A stretch of 64,000 nt of DNA. Origin: M30B80 sp965656935. Lineage in GTDB: Bacteria > Pseudomonadota > Alphaproteobacteria > Rhodobacterales > Rhodobacteraceae. Shown here one piece after another: positions 35,176-43,601 of the stretch. The stretch is from the NCBI GenBank assembly GCA_965656935.1, contig CBFHMG010000001.1, forward strand, positions 186,001 to 250,000. Reading direction: 5' to 3'. The notes below the pieces were generated by a model. The model ran no database searches, was not told the origin of the DNA, and saw only the letters and a program-made list of their open reading frames with translations. The position numbers were made by a program, and so were the translations under genes. The first letter of the stretch is position 1. Each line of letters opens with the position of its first letter.

Positions 35176-35223
35176 TGAGTATCCTCCAAGTTGGATTGTG
35201 GTGTTTTGGGTAGTGTAAAGCAG

Positions 35224-36144
35224 TTATCGGGTCGAATGGAACACACGCCCCAAAGCGGCAGGCGCATTGAGCGCGGAGCGTGTCTTGTCGGAAGAGATGA
35301 TCACAAGCACTATGATCGTCACGATATAGGGCGAAGAGTCCAGCACCCAGACGGGTACGCTGATTTCGGCGGCTTGCAGGCGCAATTGCAAGGCCGCAAT
35401 GCCGCCAAACAGGTAAGCGCCGATCAGGGCGCGCCATGGCTTCCAGCTTGCAAAAACCACGATGGCCAGCGCAATCCAGCCTGCCCCTGCGGTCATGCCT
35501 TCGGTCCATGAGGGCACGCGCACAAGGCTGAGATATGCCCCGCCAAGCCCCGCACAGGCCCCGCCAAAAGCGATGGCCATAAAGCGGATGCGGATCACCT
35601 TATAGCCCAAGGCATGGGCGGCATCATGGCTTTCGCCAACCGCACGCAGGATCAGCCCTGCGCGGGTTGAATACAGAAAGACCCACACCGCCGCGACCAA
35701 AAGGATCGAGAAATAGATGATGATGTCATGGCCGAACAGGATCGGCCCGATCACAGGGATCTCGCGCATCGCTTGCGGGAAGAGGTCGGGCATCAATGGC
35801 GGGTTGATGCCAGAATACCCCTCGCCAATCAGTGAGGCGAGGCCAAGCCCGAACAAGGTCAGCGCCAGCCCTGTCGCCACCTGATTTGACAACAGCACTT
35901 GGGTCAGGAAGGCAAAAATCATCGACAAGGCCGCCCCGCCAATGGCACCCGCCACAAAGCCGATCCAAGGTGAGCCTGTATTGACCGCAATCGCAAAACC
36001 GCAGACCGCGCCCATGATCATCATCCCCTCAACCCCGAGGTTCAGCACGCCTGATTTCTCGACCACCAATTCCCCGATCGCTGCCAGTAGGATCGGTGTA
36101 GAGGCGGCGATTAGGGCCACAATAAGCGTGACGGGATCAATCAT
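35224..36144 (-). CDS. BMP-type ABC transporter permease 2
   Basis: Inner-membrane permease of 306 residues with about eight to nine hydrophobic segments. It carries the GVLNLGVEGMMIMGAVCGF loop, the signature of the second permease of BMP importers. Its start overlaps the previous permease stop by four bases. It works with the neighbouring permease, ATPase and BMP protein. Confidence 0.9.
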   Translation of the reverse strand: MIDPVTLIVALIAASTPILLAAIGELVVEKSGVLNLGVEGMMIMGAVCGFAIAVNTGSPWIGFVAGAIGGAALSMIFAFLTQVLLSNQVATGLALTLFGLGLASLIGEGYSGINPPLMPDLFPQAMREIPVIGPILFGHDIIIYFSILLVAAVWVFLYSTRAGLILRAVGESHDAAHALGYKVIRIRFMAIAFGGACAGLGGAYLSLVRVPSWTEGMTAGAGWIALAIVVFASWKPWRALIGAYLFGGIAALQLRLQAAEISVPVWVLDSSPYIVTIIVLVIISSDKTRSALNAPAALGRVFHSTR

Positions 36145-37226
36145 GCCTTGGCCTCCGCGCCGAATGTGATGCGGTAATTCGACAAGACGTCCAGCGCCAG
36201 AAGGAAGAACAAAAGCATCCCCTGAAAGGCCTGAATTGCGCTTGCAGGAACCCCCAGCATCAATTGCGCCAACTCACCGCCGATATAGGTCAGCGCCATC
36301 AGCAGGCCTGCCAGCAAAATCCCCACGGGATGTAGCCGCCCCAGAAAGGCCACGATGATCGCCGTAAAGCCATAGCCGACACCAAAATCAATGCTGATCT
36401 GACCCGCAGGGCCCGAGACCTCGAACAAGCCCGCCATGCCCGCCAAAGCCCCTGAGACGCCAAGGCATAGGATGATCAGGCGTGTCGGGTTCACACCCGC
36501 AAAACGGGCCGCGCGCGGGGCTTGGCCTGCAAGCTTGATCTGGTAGCCCAAGATATGACGGTTCAGCAGCACATAAGCCGCAATCACGGCGACGAAGGCC
36601 GCGACAACCCCCCAATGCATGCCCGTATTGGCGATTAATTCAGGGTTGTCGGTGCCCGCATGGCGCGCCAGATTGCGGCTGCCTGGAAAGCCCGAGCCTT
36701 CGGGATTGCGTAAAAAGCCAGTGGCAGCCGTCGCCAGAATGGCCTCGGCCACATAGACAAGCAGCAGCGAGACGAGAATTTCGTTGGTCCGAAAACGCGT
36801 TTTCAAAATTGCAGGGATCATGGCCCAAGCCCACCCCCCAAGCGCGCCCGCAATCACCATTCCCGGAAAGATAAGTGGATTCTCAGAAGGGTAGAAGGCC
36901 AGCCCAAAGGCTGCGCCACATATCGCGCCGATGATATATTGCCCCTCGGCCCCGATATTCCAGATGCCCGCCCGAAACCCGAGGCTCAAGCCGATCGCGA
37001 TAAGGATCAGCGGCCCTGCCTTGATCAAAAGCTGCGGGCGCGAATAACTGGCAAAGCGTTCATGAAACAGAGGGTCCCAGAAGATCACGCGGATCGCTTC
37101 AATCGGGTCCTTGCCCAAAGCCGCAAACATGATGCCGCCCGCGATCATCGTCAGGATCACCGCCACAATAGGGGTGGCAAGGCTCCAAAGCCTCGAGGGG
37201 GTGGGGCGTTTGACAAGCCTGATCAT
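36141..37226 (-). CDS. BMP-type ABC transporter permease 1
   Basis: Inner-membrane permease of 361 residues. The loop GIWNIGAEGQYIIGAICG (around residues 108-125) is the NIGxEGQ signature of the first permease in BMP-family importers, matching the partial permease at the left edge. Several hydrophobic helices are present and a signal peptide is not. Four-base overlaps join it to the ATPase upstream and the second permease downstream. Confidence 0.92.
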   Translation of the reverse strand: MIRLVKRPTPSRLWSLATPIVAVILTMIAGGIMFAALGKDPIEAIRVIFWDPLFHERFASYSRPQLLIKAGPLILIAIGLSLGFRAGIWNIGAEGQYIIGAICGAAFGLAFYPSENPLIFPGMVIAGALGGWAWAMIPAILKTRFRTNEILVSLLLVYVAEAILATAATGFLRNPEGSGFPGSRNLARHAGTDNPELIANTGMHWGVVAAFVAVIAAYVLLNRHILGYQIKLAGQAPRAARFAGVNPTRLIILCLGVSGALAGMAGLFEVSGPAGQISIDFGVGYGFTAIIVAFLGRLHPVGILLAGLLMALTYIGGELAQLMLGVPASAIQAFQGMLLFFLLALDVLSNYRITFGAEAKA

Positions 37227-38752
37227 GCGACCACCCCGCTCTCGACGCCTTGCAAATCATGGGCGCCGCCAAGCATCAGCCCGATCTCTTCCATGGTTAG
37301 CCCACGTGCAGGGCGCGGCTCGGATAGCCGCCCTTCATTCAACGCGCAGAACCTGTCCGAGACCTCCAGCAATTCATCAAGGTCTTGGCTGATCACAACA
37401 ACCGCCGCGCCACCTTGCGCCAGATCCAGCAGGGCCTGTCGGATTGCGGCCGCGGCACTCGCATCAACGCCCCATGTGGGCTGGTTCACAATCAGAACAG
37501 TCGGGTTCTGCAAGATTTCACGCCCGATCACGAATTTCTGCAAATTGCCGCCAGATAAGGCCCTTGCCGCCACATCAGCACTTGGCGTGCGCACGTCGAA
37601 TTGCTGGATAACCTGCTGCGCAAAGCTCTTTGCGCCTGCCCAGTTTACAAAACCCTTCTGGTCCAAACCCTGCCTGACCCGCGCCGTCAGCACGGCGTTT
37701 TCTGTCAGGCTCATATCAGGGGCGGCGGCATGGCCAAGCCGTTCCTCAGGCGCACAAAGAAGCCCCGCCTTGCGGCGCGCATTCGGGCCAAGCCCGCTGA
37801 TGGAGATGCCATTCAAATTAACAGCGCCCGCACCGGTTTTCACCTCGCCAGATAGTGTGGCCAGCAATTCATCCTGCCCATTGCCTGCAACCCCGCCGAT
37901 CCCCAAGACCTCGCCCGCGCGCACCTCAAAGGAGATATCGCGCAAAGGAGTGCCAAAAGGGGTGGCGGGCGACAAGCTCAATGCTGACACACCAAGCAAG
38001 ACATCGCCCGCATCGCTGGCCGCGCGTGCAGGTGTTGCCAGTGATTTTCCGACCATCAATTCGGCCATATGTGCGGCTGATACATCGCGGGGCGTACAAG
38101 TCGCCACAACCTTGCCAAGCCGCAGGATCGTGGCCTCATCGCAGAGCGCGCGGATTTCTTCGAGCTTATGCGAGATATATAAAATCGCCGTGCCCTCGGC
38201 CGACAGCTTGCGCAGCGTCTGGAACAGAATCTCGACCTCCTGAGGGGTCAGTACACTGGTCGGCTCATCCATGATCAGCAATTTGGGGTCTTGCAGCAGA
38301 CAGCGGATAATCTCGACCCGCTGGCGCTCGCCCGCGCTCAATTCACCCACCAGCCTATCGGGATCAAGCGGCAGGCCATAGGTTTCGCTGACATCGCGGA
38401 TTTGCTTGGCAAGATCGCGCGGCTTGGGCGGGTTCTCCATGCCAAGCGCTACATTCTCGGCGACATTGAGCGCCTCGAACAGGCTGAAATGCTGAAACAC
38501 CATTGCAACGCCAGCGGCCCGCGCCGCGCGCGGCTCGAGCGGCGCGAAGCCATCGCCCTTCAAGCGCATCTCGCCCGCATCAGGGCGCACAAGGCCATAG
38601 ATCATCTTGACGAGGGTGGACTTGCCCGCCCCGTTTTCTCCCAACAAGGCATGCACTTCACCTGGCTTGATCTGGAAGGAGACATCGTCATTCGCGACAA
38701 CACCGGGATAGGCCTTGGTCAGCCCTTTGATCTCCAAAAGGGCCGCGCTCAT
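37223..38752 (-). CDS. BMP-type ABC transporter ATP-binding protein (tandem ATPase domains)
   Basis: 509 residues with two ABC domains. Domain 1: Walker A GENGAGKST at about residues 38-46, LSAGERQRVE, LLIMDEPTSVLTP. Domain 2: GVAGNGQDELLATL, LSGGNLQKFVIGRE, and NQPTWGVDASA replacing a standard Walker B tail. It follows xdhC directly with a four-base overlap. It powers the importer and is paralogous to the ATPase at 0.6-2.2 kb. Confidence 0.93.
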   Translation of the reverse strand: MSAALLEIKGLTKAYPGVVANDDVSFQIKPGEVHALLGENGAGKSTLVKMIYGLVRPDAGEMRLKGDGFAPLEPRAARAAGVAMVFQHFSLFEALNVAENVALGMENPPKPRDLAKQIRDVSETYGLPLDPDRLVGELSAGERQRVEIIRCLLQDPKLLIMDEPTSVLTPQEVEILFQTLRKLSAEGTAILYISHKLEEIRALCDEATILRLGKVVATCTPRDVSAAHMAELMVGKSLATPARAASDAGDVLLGVSALSLSPATPFGTPLRDISFEVRAGEVLGIGGVAGNGQDELLATLSGEVKTGAGAVNLNGISISGLGPNARRKAGLLCAPEERLGHAAAPDMSLTENAVLTARVRQGLDQKGFVNWAGAKSFAQQVIQQFDVRTPSADVAARALSGGNLQKFVIGREILQNPTVLIVNQPTWGVDASAAAAIRQALLDLAQGGAAVVVISQDLDELLEVSDRFCALNEGRLSEPRPARGLTMEEIGLMLGGAHDLQGVESGVVA

Positions 38753-39513
38753 GCCAGACCCTCGCGGGCTGCCGTATCTGCCAGATTCTTATGCATCGGA
38801 TCACTGAGTAGACGAGAGGCCACGCCTATCGCAATGGCTCTGGGGTGTTTCCCGAGATTTGGCAGCCCGATTGGGCAGCATATGCGCGAAATTTGTGCAT
38901 CTTCATGCCCGAGCTGGCGGAGCCGAGATTTGAAACGCGCCCATTTCGTATCTGAGCCAATCACCCCACAAGAGGTGAAACCGCGCAAAAGGGCGGCATG
39001 GCAGAGCGCGAGATCAATCTCGTGGCTATAGGTCACGATCAGATGTTCGGCATCGATTGGCGCATGGGCCATCGCGCGTGCGGGCTCCGCCGCTATCAGT
39101 TGCACCACCCCGTCAGGGATGTGGTCGGGAAACCGCGCGGGGCCAGTATCCACCCAAGTGATCGCAAAATCGGGGAGCGGATGGAGAACTTCAACCAAAG
39201 CGCGGCCCACATGGCCTGCGCCCCAAATCCATAGCGCTTGCCCCTCACGCGGGCTCAACCCCGATGCCGCTTCGAATAACAGCGTCACCGCCCCGCCGCA
39301 GCATTGCCCGAGCGCGGGGCCAAGGGCGATCTGGCGCTCGCTACGTTGCTTGCCATCGGCCAACATCTGCCGTGCGGTGCGCAGCGCCTCCCACTCCAAT
39401 GCGCCACCGCCGATTGTGCCCTCAAACCCATCGGCGCGCACAAACATCTCGGTGCCCGCATCGCGCGGCGTGGACCCTGCATTTGCCAAAATGGTGACCC
39501 GAATACCCGTCAT
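38749..39513 (-). CDS. xdhC: Xanthine dehydrogenase accessory protein XdhC
   Basis: 254-residue chaperone that binds the molybdenum cofactor and supports its sulfuration before insertion into XdhB. The N-terminal XdhC/CoxI domain (RVTILANAGSTPRDAGTEMFVRADGFEGTIGGGALEW) and C-terminal Rossmann part (LWIWGAGHVGRALVEVL, ..IGSDTKWARFKSRL..) are both seen. It overlaps xdhB and the ABC ATPase gene by four bases each. Confidence 0.93.
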   Translation of the reverse strand: MTGIRVTILANAGSTPRDAGTEMFVRADGFEGTIGGGALEWEALRTARQMLADGKQRSERQIALGPALGQCCGGAVTLLFEAASGLSPREGQALWIWGAGHVGRALVEVLHPLPDFAITWVDTGPARFPDHIPDGVVQLIAAEPARAMAHAPIDAEHLIVTYSHEIDLALCHAALLRGFTSCGVIGSDTKWARFKSRLRQLGHEDAQISRICCPIGLPNLGKHPRAIAIGVASRLLSDPMHKNLADTAAREGLA

Positions 39514-41930
39514 GCTGTCGCTCTCCTGACGGCTGCCAGTACGGCCTCGGCTGTGGCGGGGGCTTGCAGATCAGGCCAATTGGGCCCCGCCGTGCAGCAG
39601 GCATCGCTCAAGGCAGACCAGACGCTGATGCCCAACATAAAAGGCGGCTCGCCCACGGCCTTCGAGCGGTAGATCGTGGCCTTCGCATTTTCACCGTCCC
39701 AAAGGGCCACATTGAAGATATCGGGGCGATCCGAGCAGGCGGGAATTTTATAGGTGGAGGGCGCATGGGTGCGCAGCACCCCCTTATCGTCCCAAACCAG
39801 CTCCTCGGTGGTCAGCCAGCCGGCACCTTGCACAAAGCCGCCCTCGATCTGGCCGATATCCAAAGCAGGGTTCAGGCTGGCGCCGCAATCATGCAAGATA
39901 TCCGTGCGCAAAATGCGGTTCTCGCCAGTGCGGGTGTCAATCACCACCTCCGAGCAAGCCGCGCCATAGGCAAAATAGAAAAACGGCATGCCCTTTCCGG
40001 CGATCCTGTCCCAAGCGATCTCGGGTGTCTTGTAAAACCCCGTTGCACTCAGGCTGACGCGGGCCTGATAGGTCTTGGCCACGGCCTCCTCAAAGGGCAT
40101 TTCAGCAGCGTGCGCCCGCACCATTCCGTCCTGAAAGACCAGATCCTCCGCCTTGGCCTGCAGCTCAGGCGCCACAACATCGGCGATCCGAGCCCTGATC
40201 GTGTCACAGGCCGCCTGCACCGCCATCCCGTTCAAATCCGACCCGCTTGATGCCGCCGTAGCTGAGGTATTGGGCACTTTGCCCGTATCGGTCGCCGTGA
40301 TTTTTACGCGCTCCAGCCCGACCCCGAACCGCGCTGCGGCCACTTGCGCCACTTTCTGGAAAAGGCCCTGACCCATTTCCGTCCCGCCATGGTTCATATG
40401 GATCGAGCCATCCTGATAGACATGCACCAAAGCGCCCGCCTGATTGAGATGGGTGAGCGTGAATGAAATCCCGAACTTGACGGGCGTCAGTGCAATCCCT
40501 TTCTTCAGGATCGGCTGCGCGGCATTCCACGCCGCCACCGCCTTTTTCCGCTCCGCATAATCGCAGCTCTCGGCGAGAGCTTCGGTCAGATCCTGCAAGA
40601 TGAAATCCATGACCTCCTGCCCGTAAGGCGTGGTATTTGCCAAATCCAGCGGCACAGGAGAATGCGCCCCGCCAAATCGCGCGGCCTGGCCTGATCCCGT
40701 CTCAAGCCTCACAGCGCCCTGACCTTTGAGCGTCGCCAAATCCACGACCCCGTCTTTCATCTTTCCAGAAATACGAAGATCAGACCTCGCGGAGCGGTAA
40801 TAATTGAGGCGCCGCAGCTCCAAGGCATCCATGCCGATGACTTGGGCGGCGTGATCCATCACCCGCTCTATTCCCACCATGCCTTGCGGCCCGCCAAAGC
40901 CCCGAAAGGCCGTTGCACTCTGGGTATTGGTCTTGAGCCTGTGCGAGGTGATCCGTGCATTGGGCAGCAGATAGGCATTATCGGCATGCAGCATCGCGCG
41001 ATCGGCCACAGGCAAAGATAGGTCCATTGCCCATCCGCAGCGCGCATAATGGATGAAATCGACACCCAAAATCTGGCCCGCTGCATCAAACCCCGCGCGA
41101 TAGGTGATCCTGAAATCATGTCTCTTGCCCGTGATGATGAAATCATCATCGCGGTCATAGCGCATTTTCGCGGGGAGCCCCATGCGTGCGGCCGCGATGG
41201 CGCAGGCGATGGCAAGATGGTTGCCTTGGCTTTCTTTTCCGCCAAAACCGCCCCCCATCCGCCGGACCTCTACCCTGACCGAATGCATCGGCTGCCCCAA
41301 AGCATCTGCCACCTTATGCTGAATTTCGGTCGGATGCTGGCTGGAGGAATGCACCACCATATCCCCGCCTTCCTGCGGCAGAGCCAAAGCTGTTTGCCCT
41401 TCAAGGTAGAAATGCTCTTGCCCGCCAATTTCAAAGGAGCCTTCCACCAGATGCTTGGCCTTGGCCAAAGCGGTGTCGATATTGCCTTTGGTATAGATGC
41501 GTGGCCCATCCTCAAAGATCGAGCCCGCCTGCATCGCATCCTCAATGCTCAGGATCGGGGGGGCTTCGTCATAGGTGATCTTGGCCAAACGCGCGGCTTT
41601 GCGGGCTGCAAGATGGCTTTTTGCGATCACCAGAAATATCGGCTGGCCCGCAAAATGGATTTCCCCATCCGATAAAAGAGGCTCGTCATGGGCCGAGGGG
41701 CTGCAATCGGGGATTGTGTCGAAATCCTGTGCCGATAGCACCTCCAATACCCCGTCAGCAGCGCGCACAGGCGCAAGGTCCAGCGTGGCTATTTTGCCCT
41801 TCGCGATGCTTGAGAGGCCAAAGGCCAGATGCACCGCGCCTTGGGGCAAGGGGATATCGTCAATATACCGCGCCTCGCCCGTGACATGGAGCTTGGCTGC
41901 ATCATGGGGCAGGGGCTTGTGAACGCTCAT
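39510..41930 (-). CDS. xdhB: Xanthine dehydrogenase molybdopterin-binding subunit
   Basis: Catalytic subunit (806 residues) that hydroxylates hypoxanthine and xanthine to urate at a Mo centre. Features: VTGEARYIDDIPLPQGA near the start, GGGFGGKESQ, TATAFRGFGGPQGM with the substrate-positioning Arg, and KAVGEPPFML near the C-terminus with the catalytic Glu. A longer frame to 41984 begins earlier, but the ATG at 41930 overlaps the xdhA stop by four bases and matches the family. It pairs with XdhA, and XdhC loads its cofactor. Confidence 0.95.
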   Translation of the reverse strand: MSVHKPLPHDAAKLHVTGEARYIDDIPLPQGAVHLAFGLSSIAKGKIATLDLAPVRAADGVLEVLSAQDFDTIPDCSPSAHDEPLLSDGEIHFAGQPIFLVIAKSHLAARKAARLAKITYDEAPPILSIEDAMQAGSIFEDGPRIYTKGNIDTALAKAKHLVEGSFEIGGQEHFYLEGQTALALPQEGGDMVVHSSSQHPTEIQHKVADALGQPMHSVRVEVRRMGGGFGGKESQGNHLAIACAIAAARMGLPAKMRYDRDDDFIITGKRHDFRITYRAGFDAAGQILGVDFIHYARCGWAMDLSLPVADRAMLHADNAYLLPNARITSHRLKTNTQSATAFRGFGGPQGMVGIERVMDHAAQVIGMDALELRRLNYYRSARSDLRISGKMKDGVVDLATLKGQGAVRLETGSGQAARFGGAHSPVPLDLANTTPYGQEVMDFILQDLTEALAESCDYAERKKAVAAWNAAQPILKKGIALTPVKFGISFTLTHLNQAGALVHVYQDGSIHMNHGGTEMGQGLFQKVAQVAAARFGVGLERVKITATDTGKVPNTSATAASSGSDLNGMAVQAACDTIRARIADVVAPELQAKAEDLVFQDGMVRAHAAEMPFEEAVAKTYQARVSLSATGFYKTPEIAWDRIAGKGMPFFYFAYGAACSEVVIDTRTGENRILRTDILHDCGASLNPALDIGQIEGGFVQGAGWLTTEELVWDDKGVLRTHAPSTYKIPACSDRPDIFNVALWDGENAKATIYRSKAVGEPPFMLGISVWSALSDACCTAGPNWPDLQAPATAEAVLAAVRRATA

Positions 41931-43306
41931 ACCCGCACCTCCAAGACATGATGGGCCTCGCCCATGGCAAGCTCGGGAAAGCACCGCTCCAACATCGCTT
42001 GGGCCGTCTCAAGCCGATATGTGGCCGAGGCCCGCATATCCGAGAGCGGTTGGAAATCCTTGGCAAATTCCGCTTGTGCCGCTTGGACCGTCTCGGCGGT
42101 TACGGGCTGACCGATCAGCGCGGCCTCGACATGGCGGGCGCGTTTGGGAATGCCTGCCATGCCGCCAAAGGCAATGCGGGCCTCCTGCACCACACCATCT
42201 GCAACGCGGATGTTAAACGCCCCGCACACCGCCGAAATATCCTGATCAAAGCGTTTGGAGATTTTGAACACATGCAAATGATCCGCCTGCACGGGGATCG
42301 AGACCGCTTCGACAAATTCGCCCTTTGCGCGATCCTGTTTTCCGTAATCGATAAAGAAATCTTCAAGCGCGATCTCGCGTCGGGCATTGCCTTTGCGCAG
42401 ATGTAGCCGCGCGCCCAAGGCGATCAGGGCAGGGGGGCTGTCTCCGATCGGCGAGCCATTGGCGATATTCCCGCCAATCGTGGCGGCATTGCGCACTTGC
42501 TGCGATCCGTATCGGCGCAGCATCTCTGAAAAGCTGGGATGTCTATCGGCCAATACTTCGCGCAGTTTGGAGATGGTGACCATCGCACCGATGCGGATCA
42601 TGCCGTCCTGCTGCACGATGGTTTTGAGGTCGTCGCAGCGGTTCAGGAAGGCAATATCGCCAAGCTCGCGAAACTGCTTTGTCACCCAAAGCCCCACATC
42701 CGTGGCCCCCGCGATCAAGGTCGCAACGGGGTGGGCTTCATACCAAAGGGCCAATTCATCACTGGATTGCGGCACGAAAGCCGAGGTTGGCCCCGTACCC
42801 GGACCACCCAGTTGCGAGAAGTCGGGCTTGAGCCAATCGGCTTTCGGCGCGTTTTCCGTGGCCTTCGCCGCACGGATAATCGGCGCATAACCTGTGCAAC
42901 GGCATAGATTGCCCGCCAATTGGTCATCATGATCGGTGTCGCCATTGAGATGGGCTGTCGCCATCGACATGATGAAACCGGGGGTGCAGAAACCGCATTG
43001 GCTGCCATGATGGGCGATCATGGCGTCTTGGACAGGATGTAAAGCGCCATCGGGGGCGGCCACGCCCTCTACGCTGGTCAGCGCCATGCCGTCGATCTGG
43101 GGTAGGAACAGGATACAGGCATTCAGCGCGCGGGCCTCGCCTGTTTCACTTTGCACCATCACGGTGCAGGCTCCGCAATCGCCCTCATTGCAGCCTTCCT
43201 TGGTGCCTGTCAGCCCACGCTCTTCGCGCAACCAATCAAGAAGCGTGCGCGTCGGATCACACGCCACCTCCTGAGGTTCTCCATTGAGAAGAAACCGGAT
43301 CGTCAT
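41927..43306 (-). CDS. xdhA: Xanthine dehydrogenase small subunit (2Fe-2S and FAD)
   Basis: 459-residue electron-transfer subunit. Two [2Fe-2S] clusters are visible: plant-type KEGCNEGDCGACTV (Cys39, 44, 47) with a later NAC, then CGFCTPGF and CRCTGY. The FAD-binding region contains AGATDVGLWVTKQFREL and ATIGGNIANGSPIGDSPPALIALGA. It takes electrons from XdhB and passes them to NAD. It is the first gene of the long minus-strand operon; its upstream region is shared with divergent dnaE. Confidence 0.95.
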   Translation of the reverse strand: MTIRFLLNGEPQEVACDPTRTLLDWLREERGLTGTKEGCNEGDCGACTVMVQSETGEARALNACILFLPQIDGMALTSVEGVAAPDGALHPVQDAMIAHHGSQCGFCTPGFIMSMATAHLNGDTDHDDQLAGNLCRCTGYAPIIRAAKATENAPKADWLKPDFSQLGGPGTGPTSAFVPQSSDELALWYEAHPVATLIAGATDVGLWVTKQFRELGDIAFLNRCDDLKTIVQQDGMIRIGAMVTISKLREVLADRHPSFSEMLRRYGSQQVRNAATIGGNIANGSPIGDSPPALIALGARLHLRKGNARREIALEDFFIDYGKQDRAKGEFVEAVSIPVQADHLHVFKISKRFDQDISAVCGAFNIRVADGVVQEARIAFGGMAGIPKRARHVEAALIGQPVTAETVQAAQAEFAKDFQPLSDMRASATYRLETAQAMLERCFPELAMGEAHHVLEVRV

Positions 43307-43601
43307 ATGGAAATCCGCCGCGTTACCTTTTCCGAGGTGGTCATCCTACCTTCGATGCGGCGTAGAAGGCGGCCTCTGTCTTGTGGGACCTCGAATAGAA
43401 AAGCCAGTTTTGCCGCGCAATGCAAGCTTTGCGCCCTTCGCGAATTACCCATCTTTGCGCAAATGCCTAAAACTTGTGCGATGTGGCGGGCGGGCTTTGT
43501 GCTTGGCTTCCCAGAATGGGGGCTGGAACGGCTGGCAGTCTTGGCGCGAAATTCACGTCGCACCCCTTCCTTCTGACGCGCTGAGCGCCTAGCCTTGGCG
43601 T
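43307..43601. promoter_or_regulatory. Divergent intergenic region between xdhA and dnaE
   Basis: Two palindromes stand out: GCGCAA (43415-43420) with TTGCGC (43429-43434), and TTTGCGCAAA (43454-43463). Either could bind a regulator of the xdh operon. No clear sigma-70 promoter was identified by eye and no protein-coding signal was seen. Confidence 0.35.

Noticed and set aside
33895..35178. A 427-codon plus-strand frame spanning the palindromic element and opposite the second BMP gene
   Set aside because: It runs through a terminator and the hairpin element and is antisense to a gene with signal peptide and BMP motifs.
43307..43601. A purine riboswitch upstream of xdhA
   Set aside because: The three-way junction with its conserved loops was not seen in the spacer on either strand.
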